Shown: piece by piece, positions 24,058 to 30,988 of the stretch
Layout: every line of letters begins with the position of its first letter
Numbering within the stretch: the first letter of the stretch is position 1
NCBI RefSeq assembly: GCF_003697815.1
Contig: NZ_RDQG01000031.1
Location: forward strand, 1 to 42,108
Source: Halalkalicoccus subterraneus
GTDB taxonomy: Archaea > Halobacteriota > Halobacteria > Halobacteriales > Halalkalicoccaceae
DNA length: 42,108 nt
Direction: 5' to 3'
The notes under the pieces: model-generated
Told to the model about the DNA's origin: nothing
The model's input: the letters and a program-made list of their open reading frames with translations, nothing else
Database searches by the model: none
Made by a program: the position numbers and the translations under genes

Positions 24058-24252
24058 TTACAGTCGCTCCAGATTGACTGCTCGCGGCCCCTTATCGGCC
24101 TGTTCGATGTCGAACTCTACCTCCTGCCCTTCTTCGAGGTCGGGACCGCCGACGTCCTCCATGTGGAAGAAGACGTCCTCCTCGGAATCCTCGCTATCGA
24201 TAAAGCCGTAACCGCCAGTGTCGTTGAAGAAATCAACCGTACCTTTCGCCAT
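24058..24252 (-). CDS. cold-shock domain protein
   Basis: A 64-residue CspA-type single-stranded RNA/DNA-binding protein. RNP1 is GGYGFIDS and RNP2 is EDVFFHMED, in MAKGTVDFFNDTGGYGFIDS onward. It probably acts as an RNA chaperone. Start at the ATG at 24250-24252; a TATA-like ttttttaagg lies about 30 bp upstream. It is divergent from the prenyltransferase gene at 24345. Acidic insertions (DSEDSEED) are typical of halophile versions. Confidence 0.95.
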   Translation of the reverse strand: MAKGTVDFFNDTGGYGFIDSEDSEEDVFFHMEDVGGPDLEEGQEVEFDIEQADKGPRAVNLERL

Positions 24253-24344
24253 TGCAACCCTTCGTTCGACGCCCACCCTTAAAAAAGTGCGCAAAGAGTG
24301 GCGGACACAAAGTTCATTGCGTCGGATTGCGTCGCCGTAAATAG

Positions 24345-25238
24345 ATGGTATCGCTCGCACGTTCGTTCGGGTCCCGCGTGTACGAGAACCTCCTCCTGCG
24401 CGAGATCGACGACGGCCCGACCCACGTCGCCGTCATTCAGGACGGCAACCGCCGATACGCCAGAAAACAGGGTACCGAGACCTCCGACGGCCACCGTGCC
24501 GGCGCACAGACCACCGAACAGGTACTCAACTGGTGTGAGGAGCTCGGTATCGAGGAGCTCACCCTCTATGCGTTCTCGACGGAGAACCTCGAACGCCCGC
24601 CCGAGGAACGCGAGGCGCTGTACGACCTCCTCTGCGAGAAGCTTCAGGAGTTTGCCGACGCCGAGCGCGTTCACGACGGTAGCGTGCGGATCCGCGCGAT
24701 CGGGGACCTCTCGTTGCTTCCCGAGCGGGTGCGAGAGGCCGCCCGCTACGCCGAACAACGTACCCGGGGGTACGACACGTTCGTCCTCAACATCGCGCTG
24801 GCCTACGGCGGCCGCGCCGAACTGCTCGGCGTGGCCCGCGACGTCGCCCGGGCGGTCGAGACCGGCGAGATCGATGCAGAAGAGATCGACGCAGAAGAGA
24901 TCGACCGGCGGCTGTACGACGACGAGCTTCGGGACGTCGACCTGATCATCCGCACCGGCGGGGACGAGCGCACCTCGAACTTCCTGCCGTGGCACGCCAA
25001 CGGCAACGAGGCCGCCGTCTTCTTCTGTGCGCCGTTCTGGCCCGAGTTCTCGAAGGTCGACTTTCTCAGAGCTGTCCGGACCTACCAGCACCGCGAAGCC
25101 TCCTGGCAGCGGACGAAGACCCAACGGGCGCTCGCGCTGGTCGGCGCGCTCTCGGACGTCGACCTCCCCAAGGCACGGGACGTCATCGACAGTGAGGACA
25201 CCCCGGTTCGGGAAGCCACCGTGCCGGCCGAGCAGTAA
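24345..25238 (+). CDS. cis-prenyltransferase (undecaprenyl diphosphate synthase family), catalytic type
   Basis: A 297-residue cis-prenyltransferase homologue that elongates isoprenoid diphosphates to the polyprenyl carrier used in archaeal glycosylation. The catalytic motif is intact: THVAVIQDGNRRYARKQG at about residues 26-43, with Asp33. Then LYAFSTENLERPPEER, FVLNIALAYGGRAEL and DLIIRTGGDERTSNFLPW follow. After that the usual AELYFTD block is altered (GNEAAVFFCAPFWPEF). An in-frame 15-bp duplication gives EIDAEEIDAEEID near residue 180. A second family member lacking the catalytic motif lies convergent 200 bp away. Exact chain length and partner are not known. Confidence 0.93.
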   Translation: MVSLARSFGSRVYENLLLREIDDGPTHVAVIQDGNRRYARKQGTETSDGHRAGAQTTEQVLNWCEELGIEELTLYAFSTENLERPPEEREALYDLLCEKLQEFADAERVHDGSVRIRAIGDLSLLPERVREAARYAEQRTRGYDTFVLNIALAYGGRAELLGVARDVARAVETGEIDAEEIDAEEIDRRLYDDELRDVDLIIRTGGDERTSNFLPWHANGNEAAVFFCAPFWPEFSKVDFLRAVRTYQHREASWQRTKTQRALALVGALSDVDLPKARDVIDSEDTPVREATVPAEQ

Positions 25239-25440
25239 CTCCCGTACCCCTCGGCGAGAAACACCGATGACGACGGGTATACGGGCGTACGAGCTTTTTT
25301 TCGGCGTTCCCGGCGGACCCGCGACGGTGTGGGTCCCGCCGGTCGAGTGCTGAGGACCGAGTTCGGTCTCGGCGCTCCGGTCGCGTGATTCGGTCGATAG
25401 ACCGAACTGTCGGGGCTTCGCCGAGTCTACGTGATTTGCG
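25239..25440. terminator. terminator region with T-run and hairpins between convergent genes
   Basis: The 202-bp spacer between the two prenyltransferase genes holds a run of seven T (25295-25301) after the plus-strand gene. Next come a GC-rich stem (CCGGCGGaCCC against GGGTcCCGCCGG, about 25310-25344) and a tight hairpin TTCGGTC-gata-GACCGAA at 25389-25406. It looks like a two-sided terminator. Confidence 0.55.
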
Positions 25441-26049
25441 CTACCGTCCGAACCGCCGGCTGCGTTTCTTGTAATCGAGGACGGCCCGAAGGTAGTCCCG
25501 TTTCCTGAAGTCCCGCCAGTTGACGTCCGTGAAGTAGAGTTCGGCGTAGACCGACTGCCAGATCATGAAGTCCGAGAGGCGCTCAGCCCCCGTCTTGATC
25601 AGCAGGTCGGGTTCGTTGGGAAAGACCAGTTGGGACTCGATGTCCTCGTCGCGGATCCCGTCAGGGTCGCGCTCGCCACGTTCGACCTCGCGGGCGAGTC
25701 CGCGGACCGCGCGGGCGAACTCGCGTTTTCCCCCGAGGCCGATCCCGATACTGATCGGGGTGTCGACCCGTTTCGTGTCCTCGGGACCGCGTACCGCGAC
25801 CGGTCGCGGGGCGTCGATCTCCGCGAGTTCGCCGCCGAGCGTGGGTGCGGCCGCCGGGTCGAGTACGCTGACGTAGACGGTCACGCGGTCGGCGCCGAAC
25901 TCGAAGGCCCATTCGAGGACGTCTTCGAGGGTTGCGTAGGCCCCGCGTTCGAGGAGGTCACGCTCGGTGAGCACGATGGCGACGTGGCTCGGCGACGTGC
26001 CGTCGTGGCGCTCGACGCGGGCAGCGAGATACCGGTCGTACAGACCCAC
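25441..26049 (-). CDS. cis-prenyltransferase homologue lacking the catalytic DGNRR motif
   Basis: A 202-residue member of the undecaprenyl diphosphate synthase family. At the position of the catalytic xDGNRRxA it reads SHVAIVLTERDLLERG (residues about 21-36), so the essential Asp-Gly-Asn-Arg is gone. The C-terminal half is well kept: DLLIKTGAERLSDFMIWQS, AELYFTDVNWRDFRKRDYLR and a final RRFGR. This is the pattern of the non-catalytic partner in heteromeric enzymes (NUS1/NgBR). Start: a GTG at 26047-26049 gives a protein beginning GLYDRYLAARVERHDG; a GTG at 26100 would add 17 Gly-rich residues. It is divergent from the DUF92 gene. Confidence 0.85.
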   Translation of the reverse strand: MGLYDRYLAARVERHDGTSPSHVAIVLTERDLLERGAYATLEDVLEWAFEFGADRVTVYVSVLDPAAAPTLGGELAEIDAPRPVAVRGPEDTKRVDTPISIGIGLGGKREFARAVRGLAREVERGERDPDGIRDEDIESQLVFPNEPDLLIKTGAERLSDFMIWQSVYAELYFTDVNWRDFRKRDYLRAVLDYKKRSRRFGR

Positions 26050-26143
26050 ACCACCCCTCTCGCCGGTACCCCCGTAAGTCTCACGGCCTTCGGAAACCAC
26101 GCCCCGCCCGTCGAAACCGGCCCCCGTTTCGGAACAGATGCGA

Positions 26144-26152
26144 TAGTATAAG
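26144..26152 (+). promoter_or_regulatory. TATA element for the DUF92 gene, possibly bidirectional
   Basis: The sequence agtataagt lies about 28 bp ahead of the GTG at 26178, the position expected for a leaderless haloarchaeal transcript. The reverse strand (cttatact) could serve the divergent prenyltransferase homologue. Confidence 0.5.
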
Positions 26153-26177
26153 TGATCAACCCCGAAACCGGATCGGT

Positions 26178-27485
26178 GTGACCGGCGGTGTTCGACGGGC
26201 GGGCGCGTTCGCGTTCGTGGGTAGCCTCTCGCTCGCCGCGCCGTTGCTTGGCCCCGCCTCCTTCGTCCCCTTTGCGGCCATTGGCCTGCTCGCGGCGCTC
26301 GTCATCGACGGTGGCCCGTTGTTCGATCTCTTTGCCCGCCCCGGCGACCACGAGGATCGTACCCTCTACGGGCTCGCAGGCTTCTCGCTGGCCGCCACCG
26401 GCCTCGCCCTGCTCGTCATCGTCGGCTTTCCCCCCGAACTGTTCGCGGGTACCGTCTGCCTGCTTGCCGGGGGCAACCTCGCCCAGCAGGCGGTCGCGAC
26501 CCGCTCCGGGCGCGACCTCGCGCCGACGGCCGGCTTCGTCACCGGCGGGTTCCTCGCGGGTACTGCCGCCCAGCTGTTCGTTACGCCCTTCTCGCTCGGC
26601 GTGGCTCCCGAATCGGCGGCGTTCCTCGCGGCCTGTGGCGCGCTCATCGGCTCGCTGTTGCGAACCGTCCTTTACCAGCGCGACGACCCGCTCGTCCTGC
26701 TGAGCGTGGGGCTCGTCCTGTGGGTGATCGCGGACCTCGGGATCGAGACAGCTCCCACGGAGATCGCCGTCGCCATCGCGGTGACGGCACTGTTGGGCTA
26801 CGTCTCGTATGCGCTCGGAACCGCCTCGGTTCCGGGGATGGTCACCGGAATGCTGCTCGCGCTCGTCACCATCGTCCTCGGGGGCTACGCGTGGTTCGTC
26901 CTCCTGATCGCGTTTTTCGCCATCGGCGGCCTCTCAGCGAAGTTCCGCTACGACCGAAAACTCGACCGCGGGGTCGCCGAGGACAACGACGGCGCGCGCG
27001 GCAGCGGCAACGTACTGGGGAACTCGGCGGTCGCCCTCGTGGCGGTGCTGGGCTACGCCGCGACGCCCGATCCCCTCTCGATGCCGGCAGGCCTCTTTTT
27101 CTTCGCCTTTGCGGGGTCGGTCGCCACCGCGATGGCCGACACCCTCTCCAGCGAGATCGGCGGGGTCTACGACGATCCCCGACTCATCACGACCGGAAAG
27201 CGCGTCGCTCCGGGCACCGACGGCGCGATCACGTGGCAGGGCGAACTCGCCGGGCTCGCGGGTGCGCTCGCGGTCGCGGGCCCCGCGCTCGTCCTGTTCG
27301 AGACGATCTCCGTGTTTGGCGCGGTGCTGATCGCGGTCGGCGGGGTCGCGGGAATGACCGCCGACAGCCTGCTCGGGGCGACCGTCGAGAACCGCTGGCT
27401 CGACAATCAGGGCGTGAACTTCCTCGCGACGCTAGTCGGCGCAGCCGTCGCCGTCGGGCTCGCGGCGCTTGCAGGGCTGTTTTGA
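26178..27485 (+). CDS. DUF92 family membrane protein (phytyl-phosphate-kinase-like)
   Basis: A 435-residue polytopic membrane protein with about ten or more hydrophobic segments. The DUF92 signature is in the C-terminal third: ATAMADTLSSEIGGVYDDPR, LITTGKRVAPGTDGAITW, then GMTADSLLGATVENRW. Plant VTE6, a phytyl-phosphate kinase, belongs to this family. That makes a role in phosphorylating isoprenoid phosphates plausible, especially beside two prenyltransferase homologues. The N-terminal half (about residues 1-215) is an extra membrane region. The start is GTG, chosen because of the TATA box 28 bp upstream. Confidence 0.85.
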   Translation: MTGGVRRAGAFAFVGSLSLAAPLLGPASFVPFAAIGLLAALVIDGGPLFDLFARPGDHEDRTLYGLAGFSLAATGLALLVIVGFPPELFAGTVCLLAGGNLAQQAVATRSGRDLAPTAGFVTGGFLAGTAAQLFVTPFSLGVAPESAAFLAACGALIGSLLRTVLYQRDDPLVLLSVGLVLWVIADLGIETAPTEIAVAIAVTALLGYVSYALGTASVPGMVTGMLLALVTIVLGGYAWFVLLIAFFAIGGLSAKFRYDRKLDRGVAEDNDGARGSGNVLGNSAVALVAVLGYAATPDPLSMPAGLFFFAFAGSVATAMADTLSSEIGGVYDDPRLITTGKRVAPGTDGAITWQGELAGLAGALAVAGPALVLFETISVFGAVLIAVGGVAGMTADSLLGATVENRWLDNQGVNFLATLVGAAVAVGLAALAGLF

Positions 27486-27492
27486 GTGACGG

Positions 27493-28833
27493 CTACGCTG
27501 GTCCGACCAGTTCCTCGAAGGTCCGGATCCGAACACTGGTCGGTCGTTTCGTGTACTGACCGCGTTCGCGTACGATCACCTGCGAGAGACCGCGCTGGGC
27601 CGCGATATCCAACACGCGCTGGCTCAGCTCGCCGTCGAGAACCATCGCGTGGGGCGGGGCCTCGGCCTCGCGGATCGCCTCGAACGCTTCTTCGGCGGGC
27701 GCGCTCGACACCTCTCGGCACTCGCCGTCGAGCAGCCGAACCATCCCCGTTTCCCCACCGAGCACCGCCTCCGCGTGTTCGCGGAGGGATTCGGGCTCTG
27801 ACGGGGCTTCGTCCGACTCGGTGCTCGCTTCGGGCTCGGGGTCGGGTTCCGGTTCGGATGGGGGTTCGGATCCACTCTCGGGATCGAATTCGGACTCGCC
27901 TTTGACGCCCGGTTCGACCGGCGTCCGGGTACGGGGCTCGGGCGTGTCGGTCGTCGCCGGGCCGTCGGGGGCCGGATGGGCACTGCCGTCGGTCGCGGCG
28001 ACGAACTCCTGGGGGGCGTTCGCATCGGCGACGGCCTCGTAGGTGACCTTCTCGCGGAGCGCCTCCATGACCTCCTCGCGCGAGAGGTCCTCGACCGACC
28101 GGCCCGCGGGGGCGAAGGCGACCGAATCGATCGATCCGACCTGTTCGAGTTCCTTCATGATGAGCTCGCCCCCGCGATCGCCGTCGAGAAAGGCGGTCGT
28201 CGTGCGCTCGTTGGTGAGCTCTGCGACCGCATCGGGGACGTTCGTCCCCTCGACGGCGACGGCGTTCTTGATGCCGTATTTCAGGAGTTGGAGCACGTCC
28301 GAGCGCCCCTCGACGACGATGACCGCGTCGCCCTCGGCAACGCGGGGGCCGGCGGGATAGCCCTCGTACTCGGTGACGTCCTCGACGCGAACGCTTTCGC
28401 GCACCTGATCGAGGAGCTCGTCGCTCGACAGGACCGTCTCGTCGAAGGCCGTCGAGAGCAGGTCCCGCGCCCGGCTGACGACCTCGCGGCGGGCCGCCGC
28501 TCGGGTGTCCTCGATCCGGCTGATTTCGAGGGTCGCCCGGCAGGGGCCAACGCGCTCGATGGTTTCGAGCGCCGCCGCGAGTACGGCGGTTTCGACCTTG
28601 TCCATGCTGCTCGCGACGGTGACCGTACCGGCAGATTGGCCGCGCTGGCTCGTGACCTCGACGTCGATCCGGCCGACCTTCGAGGACTGCTGGAGGTCGT
28701 GAAGGTTGAGGTCGTCCCCGAGCAGTCCCTCGGTTTGCCCGAAGATCGCCCCGACCACGTCACTCCGTTCGACCACCCCCGCAGCCGTGATGTCCGCGTG
28801 GATGAGGTATTTCGCAGTATCGTTGAGTGTCAT
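27493..28833 (-). CDS. dnaG: archaeal DnaG (bacterial-type primase homologue)
   Basis: A 446-residue archaeal DnaG. The N-terminal archaeal domain starts NDTAKYLIHADITAAGVVER; the TOPRIM domain contains VIVVEGRSDVLQLLKYGIKN (Glu), TTAFLDGDRGGELIMKEL (Asp-x-Asp), and VAFAPAGRSVEDLS. A linker of about 65 residues (roughly 280-345) is extremely rich in Pro, Glu, Asp and Ser, then a conserved C-terminal domain ends in SVRIRTFEELVGPA. Archaeal DnaG can prime DNA but is also linked to the exosome and RNA quality control. A notable inverted repeat lies just ahead of the start (28836-28869). Confidence 0.96.
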   Translation of the reverse strand: MTLNDTAKYLIHADITAAGVVERSDVVGAIFGQTEGLLGDDLNLHDLQQSSKVGRIDVEVTSQRGQSAGTVTVASSMDKVETAVLAAALETIERVGPCRATLEISRIEDTRAAARREVVSRARDLLSTAFDETVLSSDELLDQVRESVRVEDVTEYEGYPAGPRVAEGDAVIVVEGRSDVLQLLKYGIKNAVAVEGTNVPDAVAELTNERTTTAFLDGDRGGELIMKELEQVGSIDSVAFAPAGRSVEDLSREEVMEALREKVTYEAVADANAPQEFVAATDGSAHPAPDGPATTDTPEPRTRTPVEPGVKGESEFDPESGSEPPSEPEPDPEPEASTESDEAPSEPESLREHAEAVLGGETGMVRLLDGECREVSSAPAEEAFEAIREAEAPPHAMVLDGELSQRVLDIAAQRGLSQVIVRERGQYTKRPTSVRIRTFEELVGPA

Positions 28834-28835
28834 TG

Positions 28836-28869
28836 GTAACTGTCATGAACGTCTCCATGACAGCGTTAC
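28836..28869. promoter_or_regulatory. inverted repeat immediately upstream of dnaG
   Basis: GTAAC-TGTCATG then eight bases then CATGACA-gc-GTTAC forms arms of twelve matched bases with a two-base bulge. It begins 3 bp from the dnaG start codon. AT-rich elements that could serve as TATA boxes lie further upstream (about 28888-28897 and ctatatagc at 28918-28926). It could be an operator or a 5'-leader hairpin covering the start codon region. Confidence 0.5.
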
Positions 28870-28986
28870 GTTCGCGCCCGACGGGGAAAATAATTGCCGT
28901 CTCTACCCGACAGGACGGCTATATAGCCACTGAAGGGACGAACGGTCAGCAAGTCCGTCCGCGGTCCGGACGCGAGGAACCCCGGC

Positions 28987-29241
28987 TCAGGTGCGGTGCT
29001 GGGAGCCGTTGTGATACGCCTCGAAGACCGAGCGAATGGTCTCGTCGGCCTCCTCGCGGCTCGTTTCGCCGAAGCGGTACTCCCCGATCGAAACCGTCTC
29101 CACGACGGCGATGTGTGAGGGGTCCTCGACGAGGAAGAAGGTGACCCTGTGGGCCCCGTACCAGACCGCCATCACCCGGCGGTCGTCGCTGAAGCTCACG
29201 TACTGGGCCTCGTCGAGCGCCTCGCTGAACGGGATCGCCAT
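28987..29241 (-). CDS. small conserved-looking protein, unknown function
   Basis: An 84-residue protein beginning MAIPFSEALDEAQYVSFSDD and continuing RVMAVWYGAHRVTFFLVEDP. Composition is acidic and typical for the host, with alternating hydrophobic strands in the first 60 residues and a helical C-terminus (SREEADETIRSVFEAYHN). Start at the ATG at 29239-29241. It is divergent from the CARF-like regulator (94 bp between starts). No known family is recognised with confidence. Confidence 0.7.
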   Translation of the reverse strand: MAIPFSEALDEAQYVSFSDDRRVMAVWYGAHRVTFFLVEDPSHIAVVETVSIGEYRFGETSREEADETIRSVFEAYHNGSQHRT

Positions 29242-29334
29242 ATCAGCGTTCGGGTGAGGCGGGTGATAGTTCTGGTCCCGTCGAGGGAGTGCGTATCCGA
29301 TACCTCTTAACCTCCTACGGGTGCACCAACGGGT

Positions 29335-30225
29335 ATGCAGACGCATATCGTCCCGGTCGGCTTCGACTACGACCGGCTGATCGCGCCATTGGTCCGCGAC
29401 CAGCTCGACGTCGATCGCGTGCTCCTCATCGAGGGAGCGGTCGGGAGCGAGGCGAACGTCGAGTACTCCAAACACCTCTCGAAGAAGCTCGAAGCGGACT
29501 TTCGAAACCTGCTCGGCGCCGAGACCGAACGCCTCGCGCTCGGGGACGTCTACGACTACGACGCGGCCTTCGAGCAGGCCTACCGACTGATCGACGCCGA
29601 ACTCGACGCCGGCAACGAGGTCTGGGTCAACGTCAGCGCGATGCCTCGTACGGTGAGCTTCGCGATCGCGACCGCGGCCAACTCGCTGATGGTCGAACGC
29701 GAGGCCGAACGCCGGAACGTCCACACCTACTACACCGCCCCCGAGAAGTACCTCGAAACCGAACTCGCGGAGGAACTCCACCGGGAGGTCGACCTCCTCG
29801 AAGACCTCGAAGACGGCGACGTCGATCCCGAACGCATCGCCGCGCGCCTCGAATCGGTCCGCGAGCTGCTCGGGGAGTTCGACGACCGGGGAACGACCAT
29901 CGGCGCAAAGGAGATCGACGGCCGGCATATCGTCGAACTCCCGATCGCCTCCTTTTCGAACGTCAAACCGTTCGAGGAGCTGATCCTCTTCAAGCTCGGC
30001 GAGGACGGCGAGTTCGAGAGCGTCAGCGAACTCGCCGAGGCGCTCGCGAGCGAACTCTCCGAGGAGTATACCGACAGCTTCCGCTCGAAGGTGATCTACA
30101 ACGTCGACCGGCTGGGCCCGAACGGGAAGGGCTACGTCGAGCGCGATCCCCACGGGAAGTCCTACCGGACCCGGCTCTCGCGCATCGGCGAGCTGTGGGT
30201 GCGCGCCCACACCAGCGCGGAGTGA
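29335..30225 (+). CDS. HFX_2341-type transcriptional regulator with CARF-like domain (DUF6293)
   Basis: A 296-residue protein. The N-terminal Rossmann-like domain (about 1-140) begins MQTHIVPVGFDYDRLIAPLV and contains NEVWVNVSAMPRTVSFAIAT, features shared with CARF/Csa3-type ligand-sensing domains. The C-terminal part (about 190-290) looks like a winged helix: FEELILFKLGEDGEFESVSE and GYVERDPHGKSYRTRLSRIG. I recognise it as the haloarchaeal HFX_2341/DUF6293 family. Such domains bind cyclic oligoadenylate in CRISPR systems, but no cas gene or repeat array is in this window. A TATA-like ctcttaacc about 27 bp upstream supports the start. Target genes unknown. Confidence 0.82.
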   Translation: MQTHIVPVGFDYDRLIAPLVRDQLDVDRVLLIEGAVGSEANVEYSKHLSKKLEADFRNLLGAETERLALGDVYDYDAAFEQAYRLIDAELDAGNEVWVNVSAMPRTVSFAIATAANSLMVEREAERRNVHTYYTAPEKYLETELAEELHREVDLLEDLEDGDVDPERIAARLESVRELLGEFDDRGTTIGAKEIDGRHIVELPIASFSNVKPFEELILFKLGEDGEFESVSELAEALASELSEEYTDSFRSKVIYNVDRLGPNGKGYVERDPHGKSYRTRLSRIGELWVRAHTSAE

Positions 30226-30236
30226 CCCGCCCGTCG

Positions 30237-30902
30237 TCACTCGGCTCGTGCCTTTTCAGCCCGCGTCGCGAGCGCAAAGAAGGAAATCCAGATCGTGAGC
30301 ATGGTCGCCCCGAGCGCGGCGACCCGAAACGCGGTCGTGTTCCAGACGAGTTCGACCGCCATCGGATCGGCGAAGGGAAGGGTGGTGTGGTGGGGGTCCC
30401 CGAGGATCGGGACGAAGTAGTCCACCGCGAGGTCGAAGCTGTACCAGGCCAGCGCCGCAGCGATCGCCGGGATCGAGAAGTCGCTGTAGCGGTGGATCAG
30501 GAAGGCCTGGGCGACCATCCCGAGGTGGCTCGCAAGGAGGAAGGCGTACATCGGCAGCGGGGTCTGGGCGAGGAAGGCGTCGTTGAACGAGAGGAGGACG
30601 AACGGGGTCCAGAGCCCGAGCTTGATGTTGCCGAAGAAGGCGAGCATGTCGACGAGTTCGTTCCGGCGGTCGAGCTTCCAGAGCGCGAGGCTCAACGCGA
30701 TGAACAGCGTCGCGAGCGGGCTGTCTGGCACCCACGGCCACATCGATACTGGCGTGCCCGCGAACTGGAAGCGGTAGTACCAGAAACCGAAGGCCGTTCC
30801 TGCCACGTTTATCGCGACGATGAGCCACGCGTAGCGAAGCGCGAGGTCCTCCAGCCGACGGGGGAGGGGAGCGAGCCACGCGGGGAGTGTCGGCCCGGTC
30901 AT
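30237..30902 (-). CDS. DUF1405 family membrane protein
   Basis: A 221-residue membrane protein with about six hydrophobic segments. Family features are IVAINVAGTAFGFWYYRFQF, then VPDSPLATLFIALSLALWKL and MLAFFGNIKLGLWTPFVLL, with HTTLPFADPMAV late in the chain. DUF1405 proteins have no established function. Start at the ATG at 30900-30902 (MTGPTLPAWLAPLPRRLE); an earlier in-frame start adds 18 residues with no clear signal. It ends 11 bp from the stop of the convergent CARF-like regulator. Confidence 0.88.
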   Translation of the reverse strand: MTGPTLPAWLAPLPRRLEDLALRYAWLIVAINVAGTAFGFWYYRFQFAGTPVSMWPWVPDSPLATLFIALSLALWKLDRRNELVDMLAFFGNIKLGLWTPFVLLSFNDAFLAQTPLPMYAFLLASHLGMVAQAFLIHRYSDFSIPAIAAALAWYSFDLAVDYFVPILGDPHHTTLPFADPMAVELVWNTTAFRVAALGATMLTIWISFFALATRAEKARAE

Positions 30903-30988
30903 TATCACGAGGAGCGGCGGAGTGAACCAAAGACCTGCCGGTTCCCCACGACCCACACCGATTTACCCCGAGGGATCAGACTCGCCGT

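Noticed and set aside
25267-25353. 28-codon ORF starting MTTGIRAYELFFGVPGG after the prenyltransferase
   Set aside because: It runs through the T-run and stem of the terminator; the coding look is explained by those structures.
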